Positions 9,339 through 17,493 of a stretch of DNA of 44,361 nt are shown piece by piece. Positions within the stretch are counted from its first letter, which is position 1. Each line of letters begins with the position of its first letter. The stretch spans positions 1 through 44,361 of IMG/VR virus record IMGVR_UViG_3300034180_000047; one strand, written 5' to 3'. A program made the translations under genes and the position numbers. The stretch is from a virus. The notes beneath the pieces were generated by a model. The model was given only the letters and a program-made list of their open reading frames with translations, was not told the origin of the DNA and made no database searches.

Positions 9339-9896
9339 TCAGCTGTCGGCAACCCGGCCGCCTTTGCTTTTGCCCTTCGCCTTGCCGGAGGCGGCCTCTT
9401 CGGTCGCCTTCTGCAACGCGGCGTCGGAGCTGACGTCGGGCGTCTGCGGCTCGACGATCTTGCCTGGCGGGACGGTCGTGTCATCACCGCCGGCCATGCC
9501 TCGAGCCGCAGCGGCCTGAGCGCCGGTCATCTTGGCGCCGAGATCGGTGCCGTCTCCTTCGAGACTGGGAGGCTCGGCCTGCGCGTTCTGCCGCCGCTGA
9601 GCTGCCAAGATGCGCTCGAACTGGTCTGGGTGCTCGAGGTCGACGGCCTCTTTCCCGTAGAAGTGCACGAGCCATGCATACGCATGCTCGTCGAGGGGGA
9701 CGAGGTGGAGACTCGGCATCTCCATCGGCTTGCCCTCTTTGTTCTTCGCGACATCCCCGTCAGGTCCGATCGGAGTTGCAGCGTCGGGCCAGGTGTACTT
9801 CGCCCCCGGCTTAAAGCGGCCGACATTGTGGCGTGCGATGCCAGGCGCCATCACGGCCGGGACGAAGAACGTTCCCACTTTGTCCAGAATCGTCAT
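9339..9896 (-). CDS. Hypothetical structural-module protein
   Basis: 185 residues from ATG 9896 with CGGAG seven bases upstream. The first 90 residues look folded (FFVPAVMAPGIARHNVGRFKPGAKYTW..., HAYAWLVHFYGKEAVDLEHPDQF). The remaining half is disordered, Ala/Gly/Lys-rich, ending in a Lys-rich KGKSKGG stretch. It lies between the cement protein and tubular A. A head-completion or packaged accessory role is possible from position, but no family was recognised. Confidence 0.6.
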   Translation of the reverse strand: MTILDKVGTFFVPAVMAPGIARHNVGRFKPGAKYTWPDAATPIGPDGDVAKNKEGKPMEMPSLHLVPLDEHAYAWLVHFYGKEAVDLEHPDQFERILAAQRRQNAQAEPPSLEGDGTDLGAKMTGAQAAAARGMAGGDDTTVPPGKIVEPQTPDVSSDAALQKATEEAASGKAKGKSKGGRVADS

Positions 9897-9908
9897 GCGA
9901 ATCTCCGT

Positions 9909-9942
9909 GATATCGGGGGCCGGATGAGCCGGCCCCCGTATC
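9909..9942 (-). terminator. Strong GC hairpin between cement gene and next structural gene
   Basis: A perfect 10-bp stem CGGGGGCCGG/CCGGCCCCCG (9914-9923 with 9929-9938) and a 5-nt loop, extended by GATA/TATC with one bulged base. It lies in the 71-bp gap after the cement protein stop. On the leftward transcript no U-run follows, so it could be an attenuator, an RNA-stabilising 3' end for the abundant capsid mRNA, or a processing site rather than a full intrinsic terminator. Confidence 0.6.
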
Positions 9943-9967
9943 AGTCAGTGGCTCGCCGGCTGGCCGG

Positions 9968-10414
9968 CTAGAGCGTGTTTGCCTGGTTCGCCGGCGCTGC
10001 ACCGGTGCCCGTCTGCAGCCAGGCCGCGATGTTGCCCTGGGTCGGAGCGGAGCCGACCAGGGTCACCTTGAGGCCCAGATACCTGCTCGTGGCCGCGAGC
10101 GACGCGGTCCTATTCAGCGTCCCAATCCGCCGCACGCCGAGCGCGGTGGTCAGGCTCGCCAGAACGACGGCGCCCGTGGTCGCGAGCACAACCTCGTTGG
10201 TGCCGGCGCCGTCGTCGTCGGCAACCACGTCGAACTGGAGGCTCGTGCAGTTGTCGACGTTCGCCGTCAGCACCTGGTAGTAGGCCTCGAGGCCTTCGCC
10301 GATCATGGGGTTGTAGCCTGCCGCCTCGAGGTCAACAGGCCTGCTGCCGTACCCTGAGGCGGTGAAAATCGTCCCACCCTTCGGGGTGAGGTAGAGCTCG
10401 AGATCTTGGATCAT
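9968..10414 (-). CDS. Capsid cement/decoration protein, Bbp16-like
   Basis: 148 residues from ATG 10414, with GGAAGGAAAA upstream. Begins MIQDLELYLT and contains the segment NVDNCTSLQFDVVADDDGAG followed by EVVLATTGAVVLASLTT and YLGLKVTLVGSAPTQGNIAAWLQTG. This matches the beta-rich layout of Bbp16-type cement proteins found immediately downstream of the capsid gene in BPP-1-like phages. It is expected to bind the outer face of the capsid at inter-capsomer sites. Confidence 0.68.
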   Translation of the reverse strand: MIQDLELYLTPKGGTIFTASGYGSRPVDLEAAGYNPMIGEGLEAYYQVLTANVDNCTSLQFDVVADDDGAGTNEVVLATTGAVVLASLTTALGVRRIGTLNRTASLAATSRYLGLKVTLVGSAPTQGNIAAWLQTGTGAAPANQANTL

Positions 10415-10451
10415 CGGTTTTCCTTCCTTCCTCTCCCTCGATCTGCGCCGG

Positions 10452-11441
10452 TCAGCTGACCAGGGACTCGGCGATGGAGATTTGGTCGTGTTGCCGGATC
10501 GGGTGACCGCGGAAGCTCATCGTCCTCGCGCCGAGGTACTCGATCCAGGTGAAGTAGACGTTCGATTTGGAGTCGATCTGGGTCTCCAGCGCCGTCAGGA
10601 TGTCCCGGTGGCAGTAGATCACCCGGTTGTAGCCGGCCGCGGACGGCATCCCGTTGAGCAAAGCGACGAGCGAGTTCTTGATGAGGGTGGAGGTGTCGGC
10701 GAGGGCCTGCGAGACGTCGATGTTGCACAGACGCGCCATCCGCCGCGGGTCCTTGACGGACAGGCCGAGTGTCCAGACGTACTCCATCACGTAGGCGGTC
10801 ATCGCGTTTCCGTCGACGTCGGTGACTCGCTGCTTGCCAAGGTCGTCCTTCGTCAAGCCGCCAACGCTATTCGGCGGGTATCGCCACGACACTCCACGCT
10901 CGCCCCAGTCGACGACGTACATGGACGTGTAGTCCGACCCGGACGGTGAGGCGTGGTGCGCACGCACCTGTGATCCGCTGAGGGAGGTGTTCAGCGTTTC
11001 GAGGCGCGGCTGCAGTCCGGTGAAGGCGGCAGACTCAGTGAGCGTGTTGCCGTAGACGCCGGTTCCGGCCACCTCCTGAGTCATTGCCTCCAAGAATCCT
11101 TGGTCCTCAGTCCACCGGGCATCGTTGAAGCCGGCCTGGCCAAACGGGATGATCTGCTTGGAGTCGACCTCGGACAGACCCGTGAGTATGCCCATGTCGT
11201 CCTGTTGCTGCCTGGTGGTCGACTTGGACCGTGGCGTCCCCTCGTTGATGCGGGTCCAACTGACAGTCGGCAGAGAACTTCTGATGGTCACTTTGTTGCC
11301 CAGCGGCAGGTTGCCGGGCAGCATCGGGCCGTCCTGGACCATCGGGTTGAACTGCTCGAGGACCTCGGCGATCATCGCGATCGAACCAGACGGGTCCTGT
11401 CGGCGGACGACGTCCGCCATGTTCAGCCGTTCGATACTCAT
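10452..11441 (-). CDS. Major capsid protein, Bbp17-like (HK97 fold)
   Basis: 329 residues. ATG 11441 has a perfect GGAGG six bases upstream, consistent with high expression. The N-terminus (LNMADVVRRQDPSGSIAMIAEVLEQ) and the segment LPTVSWTRINEGTPRSKS are characteristic of the Bbp17-type capsid family of BPP-1-like podoviruses. The C-terminus holds the ALLNGMPSAAGYNRVIYCHRD, YLGARTMSFRGHPIR pattern of the HK97-fold P and A domains. It follows the scaffold gene, as expected. Confidence 0.85.
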   Translation of the reverse strand: MSIERLNMADVVRRQDPSGSIAMIAEVLEQFNPMVQDGPMLPGNLPLGNKVTIRSSLPTVSWTRINEGTPRSKSTTRQQQDDMGILTGLSEVDSKQIIPFGQAGFNDARWTEDQGFLEAMTQEVAGTGVYGNTLTESAAFTGLQPRLETLNTSLSGSQVRAHHASPSGSDYTSMYVVDWGERGVSWRYPPNSVGGLTKDDLGKQRVTDVDGNAMTAYVMEYVWTLGLSVKDPRRMARLCNIDVSQALADTSTLIKNSLVALLNGMPSAAGYNRVIYCHRDILTALETQIDSKSNVYFTWIEYLGARTMSFRGHPIRQHDQISIAESLVS

Positions 11442-11467
11442 TTTCTACCTCCGTCTCGCGGAGGCAC

Positions 11468-12175
11468 TCACTGACTCTTGTCGTAGTGCCGCGCGAGGAG
11501 TTCTCCCTTCTGTGGCTGTGCGCCCGGACCACCCGGGCTGCCGCCTTCCGGGCCATTGGCCTCGGCCATTGCGAGGCCGATCGCGCGAAACGCCCTGGCG
11601 AGGATCGGGTTGTTGACCATCCCGACTCGCTCGAGCTCCGCGCGAAGAGGTGGGCCGCCGAACTTGGCCATCGCGGTGTCGATGGCCCTGATCGACGCGT
11701 CCCAGTTGCCGCCGCCAAACTCGGGGTCAGCCCGCAGCTCGTCAGCCCAGGACTTGTCCTTCTGCGCCCAGGCGTCGAGCTCGGCCTTCTCCCGAGCAGC
11801 TTGCTGGCCGGCGTACCACGTGGCAACCTTCGAGGCAGACTCGCTGTTGAGCCCGGCCTCCTTCGCCACGCCGGTGAAACCCTCCAGCATCTCGGCGTCG
11901 ACGTTCACGCCCTCAGGCAGTGTGACAACCAGCTCGGCCTCCGCACCGCCACCCGTCCCGGGCTGGTCGGTCGTTTGACCTTGCGTGCCGCCTGCGGCCG
12001 CTGCGGCGCCTTCGCCGCCAGCGTCTGGCTTCGGACCCAAAACTCCACCGGCGGTGGGCGTCTGCTGGGTCTGCTGCCCGGCGCCTTGATTTTCCCCGCC
12101 GGTAGCCGGCGGGGCGCCAGCACCCGCTGTACCTGCCTGGCCGGAGTCGGCCGAGGGGGTCTGCGTGGTGGTCAT
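11468..12175 (-). CDS. Capsid scaffolding protein
   Basis: 235 residues from ATG 12175, which overlaps the upstream stop as ATGA. The N-terminal third is a disordered Gly/Ala/Gln/Pro/Thr-rich region. From about residue 90 comes the scaffold signature LVVTLPEGVNVDAEMLEGFTG, then a helix with WYAGQQAAREKAELDAWAQ and DPEFGGGNWD, and an IDTAMAKFGGPPLRAEL helix. The tail is Gly/Pro-rich with a basic end. Its position immediately before the capsid gene supports a role in procapsid assembly, after which it leaves the head. Confidence 0.78.
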   Translation of the reverse strand: MTTTQTPSADSGQAGTAGAGAPPATGGENQGAGQQTQQTPTAGGVLGPKPDAGGEGAAAAAGGTQGQTTDQPGTGGGAEAELVVTLPEGVNVDAEMLEGFTGVAKEAGLNSESASKVATWYAGQQAAREKAELDAWAQKDKSWADELRADPEFGGGNWDASIRAIDTAMAKFGGPPLRAELERVGMVNNPILARAFRAIGLAMAEANGPEGGSPGGPGAQPQKGELLARHYDKSQ

Positions 12176-12564
12176 TCGTCGTCTCCTACGGAGGTGGCAA
12201 AATCTTCCAGCTGTTTGCGGGTGTCCTCCGCTGCGTCCCGCTGCAGCCGATCGGCGAGAACCATGCGCCACAAGTCCGGGAACTCATCCCTGGCCTCGTT
12301 GCGCAGGACGATTCCGATTTCTCGACGGCCCTCTGCTCGAGCGGTGAACAACGCGGAGCAGATGCCGTCCTTGATGTTCGGGTCGAAGGACGGTCCCTCG
12401 ACGCCACAGAGCTCGAAGATGATGCGGTAGACGAGGCCCCTGCCCTCCGGAGCGCGGAGGACTGCCTCGAGGTCTCTGAGCTCGAAGTCGCGCAGCCTCC
12501 GCTCACGCCGCCGGCGCTTACCCACCTCATGTGGGTCTGCGAGTGGGCCATTGCGCTGCGACAT
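12172..12564 (-). CDS. Bbp19-like phage protein
   Basis: 130 residues. ATG 12564 overlaps the portal stop as TGATG. After a basic N-terminus (GKRRRRERRLRDFE) comes LEAVLRAPEGRGLVYRIIFELCGVEGPSF, followed by FTARAEGRREIGIVLRNEA. This matches the Bbp19 family layout (GR-x-hh-x-x-LL-x-x-CG ... GRR-x-hG-x-x-L). Family members sit between portal and scaffold in BPP-1-like phages. The molecular role is not established. Confidence 0.72.
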   Translation of the reverse strand: MSQRNGPLADPHEVGKRRRRERRLRDFELRDLEAVLRAPEGRGLVYRIIFELCGVEGPSFDPNIKDGICSALFTARAEGRREIGIVLRNEARDEFPDLWRMVLADRLQRDAAEDTRKQLEDFATSVGDDE

Positions 12565-14276
12565 CAGCCCGCCCCCCAGTTACCGCCGGCGGCCGGCGCC
12601 ATGGTCGCAGCGAGATCCTGCAGCTTCGCCGGGTCCGCACCGGACGCGTCCTTGATGGCACGCGCGCCGGTCGCGAGGGCCTCGCCCTGCTCCGCAGCCT
12701 GCTGGCGTGCAGCCTTGGCCTTCCTGCGGGCCTCCACCTGCTCGTCGGTGCGGACGATCTCGGGGCGGATGCCGAGGATTTCGGCGAGTTCGTCGACGAT
12801 CTTGTCTGAGTCGATCTTGTCGAGGACCTCGGGGAACCCGGAGCCGGCGAGCTGCGCGAGCTGCGTCCCGAACTCTCGAAGGCCGACGATGTTCGTCAGC
12901 TTTTGCGCCTTGTGCATGACCGAGATGAACTCGATCTCGACGCTCTCGGATGAGCCCTCGAGCTCGGGCGGCGGAGGAGGGATTGCGCCCTGGCGTGCGG
13001 CGATGCCAAAGGTCCGCACGATGCACGGCTCGAGCAGCCCGTGGTTCAGGTTCTCGAGCAGCGGACCGAGTTGGAGCATCACCTCCTGGTGTGTGATCTC
13101 GACCTCTGTCGCGGTTGGCGGCGTAGCGCGGTTGTCGGTGAGCATCGCCAGCCACAGGTCGACGAAGAACGCCTGCTCGATCCTCTGCTTGACCTCTCCG
13201 ATGTCGACCTTCACTGCCTCGATCGCTCGTGGGTCGACGACCTGCGCCGGCTCGTAGAATCCACCCTCAGATCCGGCGGGCAGATACGTCAGGTCGCCGG
13301 GGAGTAGGCTTGCTTCCCTGTCACGCAGGGACTCGGGCGCTTTCATCGGCGGGTCTGCCATCTTGTCGACCAGCGAGGCGAGCCTGACCTCGCGGTGCTG
13401 CAGCGTCTTGCAGTCGGGCAGCGCCTCCCAACCGGGCGAGCCTCGTCCGTAGGTCTCGCCGTCGAGAGTCCTCCACCTCGGGCACAGAAGGGGGAACTCG
13501 TAATAGCCGCCCTCCTCGAGGAACTGAGCACCGACAGCCTCAGCAGGGGCGTCGCTCTCCCACCTCCTCGAAGCCCACCGCATGCCCGACTGTCCCAGCT
13601 TGCCGGGTGACCATTCGTCATTGGGATAGACGGCGTGGACGACCTTGAACTCAGTCGACAGCTGGCCGTTGTTGAAAGCGGTCTTGACGTGCTCAGAGCA
13701 CCGCTCGATGCCGTACTTCAGCACCAGGTGCCTGGCCTGCCAAGGACGCTCGTGGAAGACCGTGTCGACGCGGTTGTCGCCGTCGACGTCGATCCAGAAC
13801 TGCCCCGGAGTCAGCGAGACGAACTTGATGCCGCCGTCCCGCGCCTCGTCCTCCCACATGGCCCCGCTCGACACCATGCCGAGGTCGGCGTAGACGCCGT
13901 CAGCGAGGCTCTGGTAGAAACCGCCCGTCGCCAGCATCTCCCGCAGGACGTCCTCGACTTCGGCAAGCCACACCTTGACCGCTTGCTTCTCGCGGAGCGT
14001 CTTGTCTTTCGTGGTTAGGCGGAACCAGATTCGGCTCGGAGACGTGATCCCCGCCATCAGCCCGGCACACAGGATGCGGAGGGACCTGGTCGGTGCGGAG
14101 TTGATGATCTTCCCGGACTTCTTCCGCCCGCGGTTGTGCTCGCTGCCGTCGAGGAAACGAGACCGGTACGGGAGGATCTGAGCGATTGCGTCCTTCCACT
14201 CCGCCTCCCATCCGTTCGCACGAACAGCCTTCACCTCCGTGAAGCGTCTCGCGAGGCGTTGTCGTTCGGTCTCCAC
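12564..14276 (-). CDS. Portal protein (head-tail connector)
   Basis: 570 residues, GTG start at 14276. Early segments WKDAIAQILPYRSRF and INSAPTRSLRILCAGLMAGITSPSRIWFRL are typical of podovirus portal proteins. Later, ADPPMKAPESL and PGDLTYLPAG, and the helical stem/wing with IEQAFFVDLWLAML and TATEVEITHQEVMLQLGPLLENL, the classic portal clip-stem pattern. The C-terminus is a helical, Ala-rich barrel-like region. Position after terminase and before Bbp19/scaffold/capsid agrees. It forms the dodecameric ring for DNA entry and exit. Confidence 0.9.
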   Translation of the reverse strand: METERQRLARRFTEVKAVRANGWEAEWKDAIAQILPYRSRFLDGSEHNRGRKKSGKIINSAPTRSLRILCAGLMAGITSPSRIWFRLTTKDKTLREKQAVKVWLAEVEDVLREMLATGGFYQSLADGVYADLGMVSSGAMWEDEARDGGIKFVSLTPGQFWIDVDGDNRVDTVFHERPWQARHLVLKYGIERCSEHVKTAFNNGQLSTEFKVVHAVYPNDEWSPGKLGQSGMRWASRRWESDAPAEAVGAQFLEEGGYYEFPLLCPRWRTLDGETYGRGSPGWEALPDCKTLQHREVRLASLVDKMADPPMKAPESLRDREASLLPGDLTYLPAGSEGGFYEPAQVVDPRAIEAVKVDIGEVKQRIEQAFFVDLWLAMLTDNRATPPTATEVEITHQEVMLQLGPLLENLNHGLLEPCIVRTFGIAARQGAIPPPPPELEGSSESVEIEFISVMHKAQKLTNIVGLREFGTQLAQLAGSGFPEVLDKIDSDKIVDELAEILGIRPEIVRTDEQVEARRKAKAARQQAAEQGEALATGARAIKDASGADPAKLQDLAATMAPAAGGNWGAG

Positions 14277-14286
14277 CCCTCGTGCC

Positions 14287-14481
14287 TCACTGCCCGATGA
14301 GCGTCTTCAGCGGCATCGCCGGTCGACGGGTGGTGAGGAAAGTGCTCTGGCGTCCAGAGCTCTGGCGAATGCGCCTTTGGATCTCGGCGTAGGCTAGCGC
14401 GTCGAGCTCGGCCTTGGTGGTGTCAGCCCGCTTTGGGGGAGATGCTGGAGTCGGAGGCGCCTGGCCTGGAAACATGCCCAT
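14287..14481 (-). CDS. Small conserved protein ahead of portal
   Basis: 64 residues from ATG 14481, with a second in-frame ATG two codons on. Pro-rich N-terminus, a helix ELDALAYAEIQRRIRQSSG, and a short end STFLTTRRPAMPLKTLIGQ. Tiny proteins of this style (RRRxGRxSTxLT) are common beside portal genes of podoviruses, with unknown function. It is the first gene behind a copy of the 26-bp late motif, so it leads the head operon. Confidence 0.65.
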   Translation of the reverse strand: MGMFPGQAPPTPASPPKRADTTKAELDALAYAEIQRRIRQSSGRQSTFLTTRRPAMPLKTLIGQ

Positions 14482-14509
14482 GGCACAGCGTCTCTGGCTC
14501 CCGATGCGG

Positions 14510-14535
14510 TGTCATGATCACGGGTGCAATGTCGT
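14510..14535 (-). promoter_or_regulatory. Late-operon motif, copy A (head operon)
   Basis: A 26-bp sequence identical to that at 38932-38957, with core TTGCACCCGTGATCATGAC read leftward. It lies in the 57-bp gap between terminase large subunit and the first head gene; its CATGATCA core starts 32 nt from that start codon. No sigma-70 -10 hexamer is apparent, so a phage-directed activator or polymerase site is inferred. Confidence 0.7.
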
Positions 14536-14538
14536 GCG

Positions 14539-16107
14539 TCAGTAGTCCATCGGGTCGTAGGACGTCTTCACCCTCCGGCCGCGAGACTGCTGCTCGAAGT
14601 GGTCGTAGGCCGTGCGGGCTCGGGAACGCTCTGCAGCTTCCATCCGGCGGCGCATCTCTTCACGCTTGGACTTGCGGGACACAGGGCCCGCGAAGGTCAG
14701 GCAGAGGCCGTCGCCGCGGTTCGGGCTCGCCACCCCGCGGGACCGCATTTGGTCCTTCGTCTCGAGCTGGAAGACCGTCCGCTTGTTCCTGATGCGGTAC
14801 TCGAACTTGGGGGCGGTGAGCTCAGAGCGGAGCACCGGGTCTGAAGGGAGACAGCTGGGAAGCTTCTTCACCCACCTCGCCATTTCCGACCACATCTCGG
14901 AGCGTTTGTCGGCGTACCGATCCGGCTTGGAGGCGCGGCTGCCGAAGTCCACAGCGACACAGAGGTGACCCCAGCCGAGCTTCACCAGGTGGTCATAGGC
15001 GGAGGCGCCCTGCCCTCCGACGTCGACGAAGATGGTGTCGGGGAGTGGCTCGCCGTTCTCCTCCCGCTCGACCAAAATCTCTGCCACGCGGGTCGCCAGG
15101 TCGGGTCCGTCGAGGTTGCGCCACACCCTGGCTCGGAACGCAACGATTCCCTTCCTCCGCATCAGCGCAGCCTCGTCGTCTCCGAACCTCGATGGGTCTA
15201 GGCCCCAGATCTCCGGGTCGCCGGCGATGTTGCGGGGCTTCGTGTCACGCTTCTGAGCCTTGAGTACAAACGCCAGTCCGATGAGTTGGTCCGCGCCCTC
15301 TGGTGGGAACTCGCCCAGGACATTGACCATCACCCACGGGTTGTCTCGGCCTGGGTCCTCGCACAGAGCTCGAGCCCATTCGAGGGAGATGCGTGGAGAC
15401 CTCTTGGGGTCGTCCGGGTCTCCGGTGATGGTGATGAGGTGCCACTTGGCCGCCTCTGTCGTGCAGATGTGGTACAGCGCCCCGTGCACGTTGGTCGGGT
15501 TGCCCGCGACGATGAGGTGGTTGTCGACGTCGTTCGCAAAAATACCATCGGCCGCAGCGAGAACACCGAGCGGGTAGTCGCCCACCTCGTCGAGGATGAC
15601 CATGACGTGCCTGGCGTGAAACCCGGCGAGAACGTTGGCTTGAGCCTCTTTGTCAGCCTGCTGGCTGAAGGCACGCGCAGACACCCACCAGGTCCTCGGA
15701 CGGTCCCTGCTCTTGATGCGCTCTGCCTCGCAAATGAACGAGGCCTTCAAAAACTCGCTTTGCTCGTACCAGAAGGACAGCTCCTTCCACAGGTTGTCCT
15801 TCAGATTGTCCTTGGTGATCGAAAGGCAGACGATCTGCGAATCCTGCCGAGTCGAAAGAAACCACCACGCGATCCATGCCAGGCCGCAACTCTTACCTGG
15901 TCCTTTACAAGCCTTCATGGCGAGGCGAGGGTTGATCGGTGCGGCACGCAGTGCGTCGAGTTGCCACTCGTCTGGTTCTACTGGCTTCTCTGGGTCAGAC
16001 GGGTCGTGGAAGTTCTCGCAGACAAACGCGACCGGGTCGTCGTACCAGCGTTCCAAAGTCTCGATGGCGGCTTCGTCCTCCACCGACATCGCGGGAGCGT
16101 CGCTCAT
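14539..16107 (-). CDS. terL: Terminase large subunit
   Basis: 522 residues; start ATG 16107 overlaps the small-subunit stop as ATGA. ATPase domain: Walker A KGPGKS at 68-73, Walker B VMVILDEV with D173/E174, and the coupling segment VAGNPTN. Nuclease domain: GLDPSRFGDDEAAL and TIFVDVGGQGASAYDHL supply acidic metal-ligand candidates, with a third acidic region near DKRSEMW. The EYRIRNKRTVFQLETKDQMRSRG-type C-terminus is usual for podovirus TerL. It pumps DNA into the procapsid and cuts it. Confidence 0.93.
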   Translation of the reverse strand: MSDAPAMSVEDEAAIETLERWYDDPVAFVCENFHDPSDPEKPVEPDEWQLDALRAAPINPRLAMKACKGPGKSCGLAWIAWWFLSTRQDSQIVCLSITKDNLKDNLWKELSFWYEQSEFLKASFICEAERIKSRDRPRTWWVSARAFSQQADKEAQANVLAGFHARHVMVILDEVGDYPLGVLAAADGIFANDVDNHLIVAGNPTNVHGALYHICTTEAAKWHLITITGDPDDPKRSPRISLEWARALCEDPGRDNPWVMVNVLGEFPPEGADQLIGLAFVLKAQKRDTKPRNIAGDPEIWGLDPSRFGDDEAALMRRKGIVAFRARVWRNLDGPDLATRVAEILVEREENGEPLPDTIFVDVGGQGASAYDHLVKLGWGHLCVAVDFGSRASKPDRYADKRSEMWSEMARWVKKLPSCLPSDPVLRSELTAPKFEYRIRNKRTVFQLETKDQMRSRGVASPNRGDGLCLTFAGPVSRKSKREEMRRRMEAAERSRARTAYDHFEQQSRGRRVKTSYDPMDY

Positions 16108-16643
16108 TTGGAGATCAGCCGCCTGCGGTGTACCTCGGCGAGCAGGTCTGACAGCGAGGACTGTTTCTGCTCGTTGTCTCTGGCGTAGCCACCGAGGTGT
16201 TTCATGAGCTGGTCGGAGGCAGTCGTCTTCCGCTCGAATTTGATCTTCGTGATTGTGGTACGGATGACCTGGTCCTCGTCGCTCGCGTCGACCGCCTCGT
16301 GCACTTCGTACCCGGCCACCACCAGGCGGAGCTCCTCGGGCCAGTCCATGATGTGCTTCAACGATCCGTCTTCCTTGAACATCTCCTTCGGGTCAGCCTT
16401 GCGGATCTGCTCGAGCGTGCCGACGGTGGCCTCGATGGAGGCGCCGGTTGCCTCTTCTGCTTTGCTGCGGATGTTGTCGATGAGGGACTTGACCTCAACG
16501 TTTTCCAACAGCCGAGGCCCTTGGCTGTACGCGGTGCGAGATGAGTAGCCGGCGTCCTTGGCGGCTTGAGTCGCGTTTCCGCCGTTCTCCACGTAGAGGT
16601 AGCAGAACAGTCGTTGCTGTGGTGTCGTTCGTTTCCGTGCCAC
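16104..16643 (-). CDS. terS: Terminase small subunit
   Basis: 179 residues from GTG 16643 (VARKRTTPQQ), the start that places the conserved N-terminal HTH correctly; an upstream in-frame ATG at 16703 would overlap the late motif and the HTH gene. Residues 1-60 form a helix-turn-helix: TPQQRLFCYLYVENGGNATQ, AAKDAGYSSRTAYSQG, RLLENVEVKSLI, the usual TerS DNA-binding domain. A central coiled segment and a C-terminal basic region follow. It recognises the packaging start site and recruits TerL. Confidence 0.87.
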   Translation of the reverse strand: MARKRTTPQQRLFCYLYVENGGNATQAAKDAGYSSRTAYSQGPRLLENVEVKSLIDNIRSKAEEATGASIEATVGTLEQIRKADPKEMFKEDGSLKHIMDWPEELRLVVAGYEVHEAVDASDEDQVIRTTITKIKFERKTTASDQLMKHLGGYARDNEQKQSSLSDLLAEVHRRRLISK

Positions 16644-16654
16644 GGAGTATTGTC

Positions 16655-16930
16655 CTACTCGCGTCGGCGACGCGTCATGATCATGGGTGCAGTCTCGAGC
16701 CATGACCTGTGGTCCACGCCGAACTCGTCCTCGATGCGGGTCGCGGAAGCGAGGCTCGGGACACTCCGACCATAGAGCCAGCGCCACACAGTCTCACTTT
16801 CTACACCAATGAGCTCGCCGGCGGCCTCGAGCGTCAGGCCACTTTCACGCAGGACGCGTTGGAGATCGTTGCCGCCTACCGTCCTGACACGACGCCGTTT
16901 CTTCACCGTACCGCTTGGTGATCGCGTCAT
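16655..16930 (-). CDS. HTH protein of the XRE/Cro type
   Basis: 91 residues from ATG 16930 overlapping the resolvase stop as ATGA. Basic N-terminus (TVKKRRRVR), then an HTH: LQRVLRESGLTLEAAGELIG-VESETVWRWLYGRSVPSLASATRIEDEFG. It is the last gene of the replication block, and its 3' end overlaps late motif copy B just before terminase. A role as switch from replication to late expression is possible but unproven; it is a natural candidate for binding the late motif. Confidence 0.72.
   Translation of the reverse strand: MTRSPSGTVKKRRRVRTVGGNDLQRVLRESGLTLEAAGELIGVESETVWRWLYGRSVPSLASATRIEDEFGVDHRSWLETAPMIMTRRRRE
16674..16697 (-). promoter_or_regulatory. Late-operon motif, copy B (terminase)
   Basis: Matches copies A and C at 21 of 24 aligned bases. 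It contains the perfect palindrome CATGATCATG. It lies inside the 3' end of the HTH gene, with CATGATCA starting 33 nt from the GTG of the terminase small subunit. The three mismatches, within another gene's coding sequence, fit a functional site kept under dual constraint. Confidence 0.65.
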
Positions 16931-17493
16931 TGCTTCCACGCGAACGTGAGGCTCCCGGACCTGGCTTCGTGATCTCCGGTGTGGCCCTCCCCGAGGATGC
17001 ACCGGACGGGCTCGCCGAGCGGACCATCTTCTGCACCGGCGCCGCACACAGGATCCCGTAGCCCTGGCGATGCTAGACTAGGCCAGAAACCAGGGGCCTC
17101 GAGGAATACCTCCACCCTCGGGTTGTCGTGGTCGTAGAGCGGCGGCGTGAACCGGCCTCCGCAGTATTTGTCTGCCGTGCCGCGGCCTCGACCACGAGGG
17201 CGATAGAAAATCGCGTCGCACACAGCCTTGCGGACGTTCTCCGGGTCCGGGTGGTGCCCGTTGAGGAAGTAGGCCTCGGTGACGACGACGAGCGGTCTGT
17301 CCTTCGTCGCCGAGATCTGGTCGAGGTCGACGCCGGCCTCGGCGGCACATCGACGAACGTGACGCAGGTACTCGTGATAGGCCTTCTTCCGTTTCCAGTC
17401 TGGCCTCGCACCGAGAACGTAGAAACCAACAGGCTTCCCTGGAACGGTAAACCGCCAGAGCTCGTGGTAGGCCTCTGCCGGGACACCCGTCAC
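16927..17493 (-). CDS. RusA-family Holliday junction resolvase
   Basis: 188 residues from GTG 17493 (GTGA overlap with the initiator gene). The start is WRFTVPGKPVGFYV; the key motif HHPDPENVRKAVCDAIFY carries the D-x-x-N-x-x-K-x-x-x-D pattern of RusA, preceded by PLVVVTEAYF and followed by DNPRVEVFLE. A Cys-containing C-terminal extension (CGAGAEDGPLGEPVRCILGEGHTGDHE) is unusual for RusA and resembles a small metal-binding knuckle. It resolves branched DNA before packaging. Confidence 0.82.
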   Translation of the reverse strand: MTGVPAEAYHELWRFTVPGKPVGFYVLGARPDWKRKKAYHEYLRHVRRCAAEAGVDLDQISATKDRPLVVVTEAYFLNGHHPDPENVRKAVCDAIFYRPRGRGRGTADKYCGGRFTPPLYDHDNPRVEVFLEAPGFWPSLASPGLRDPVCGAGAEDGPLGEPVRCILGEGHTGDHEARSGSLTFAWKQ

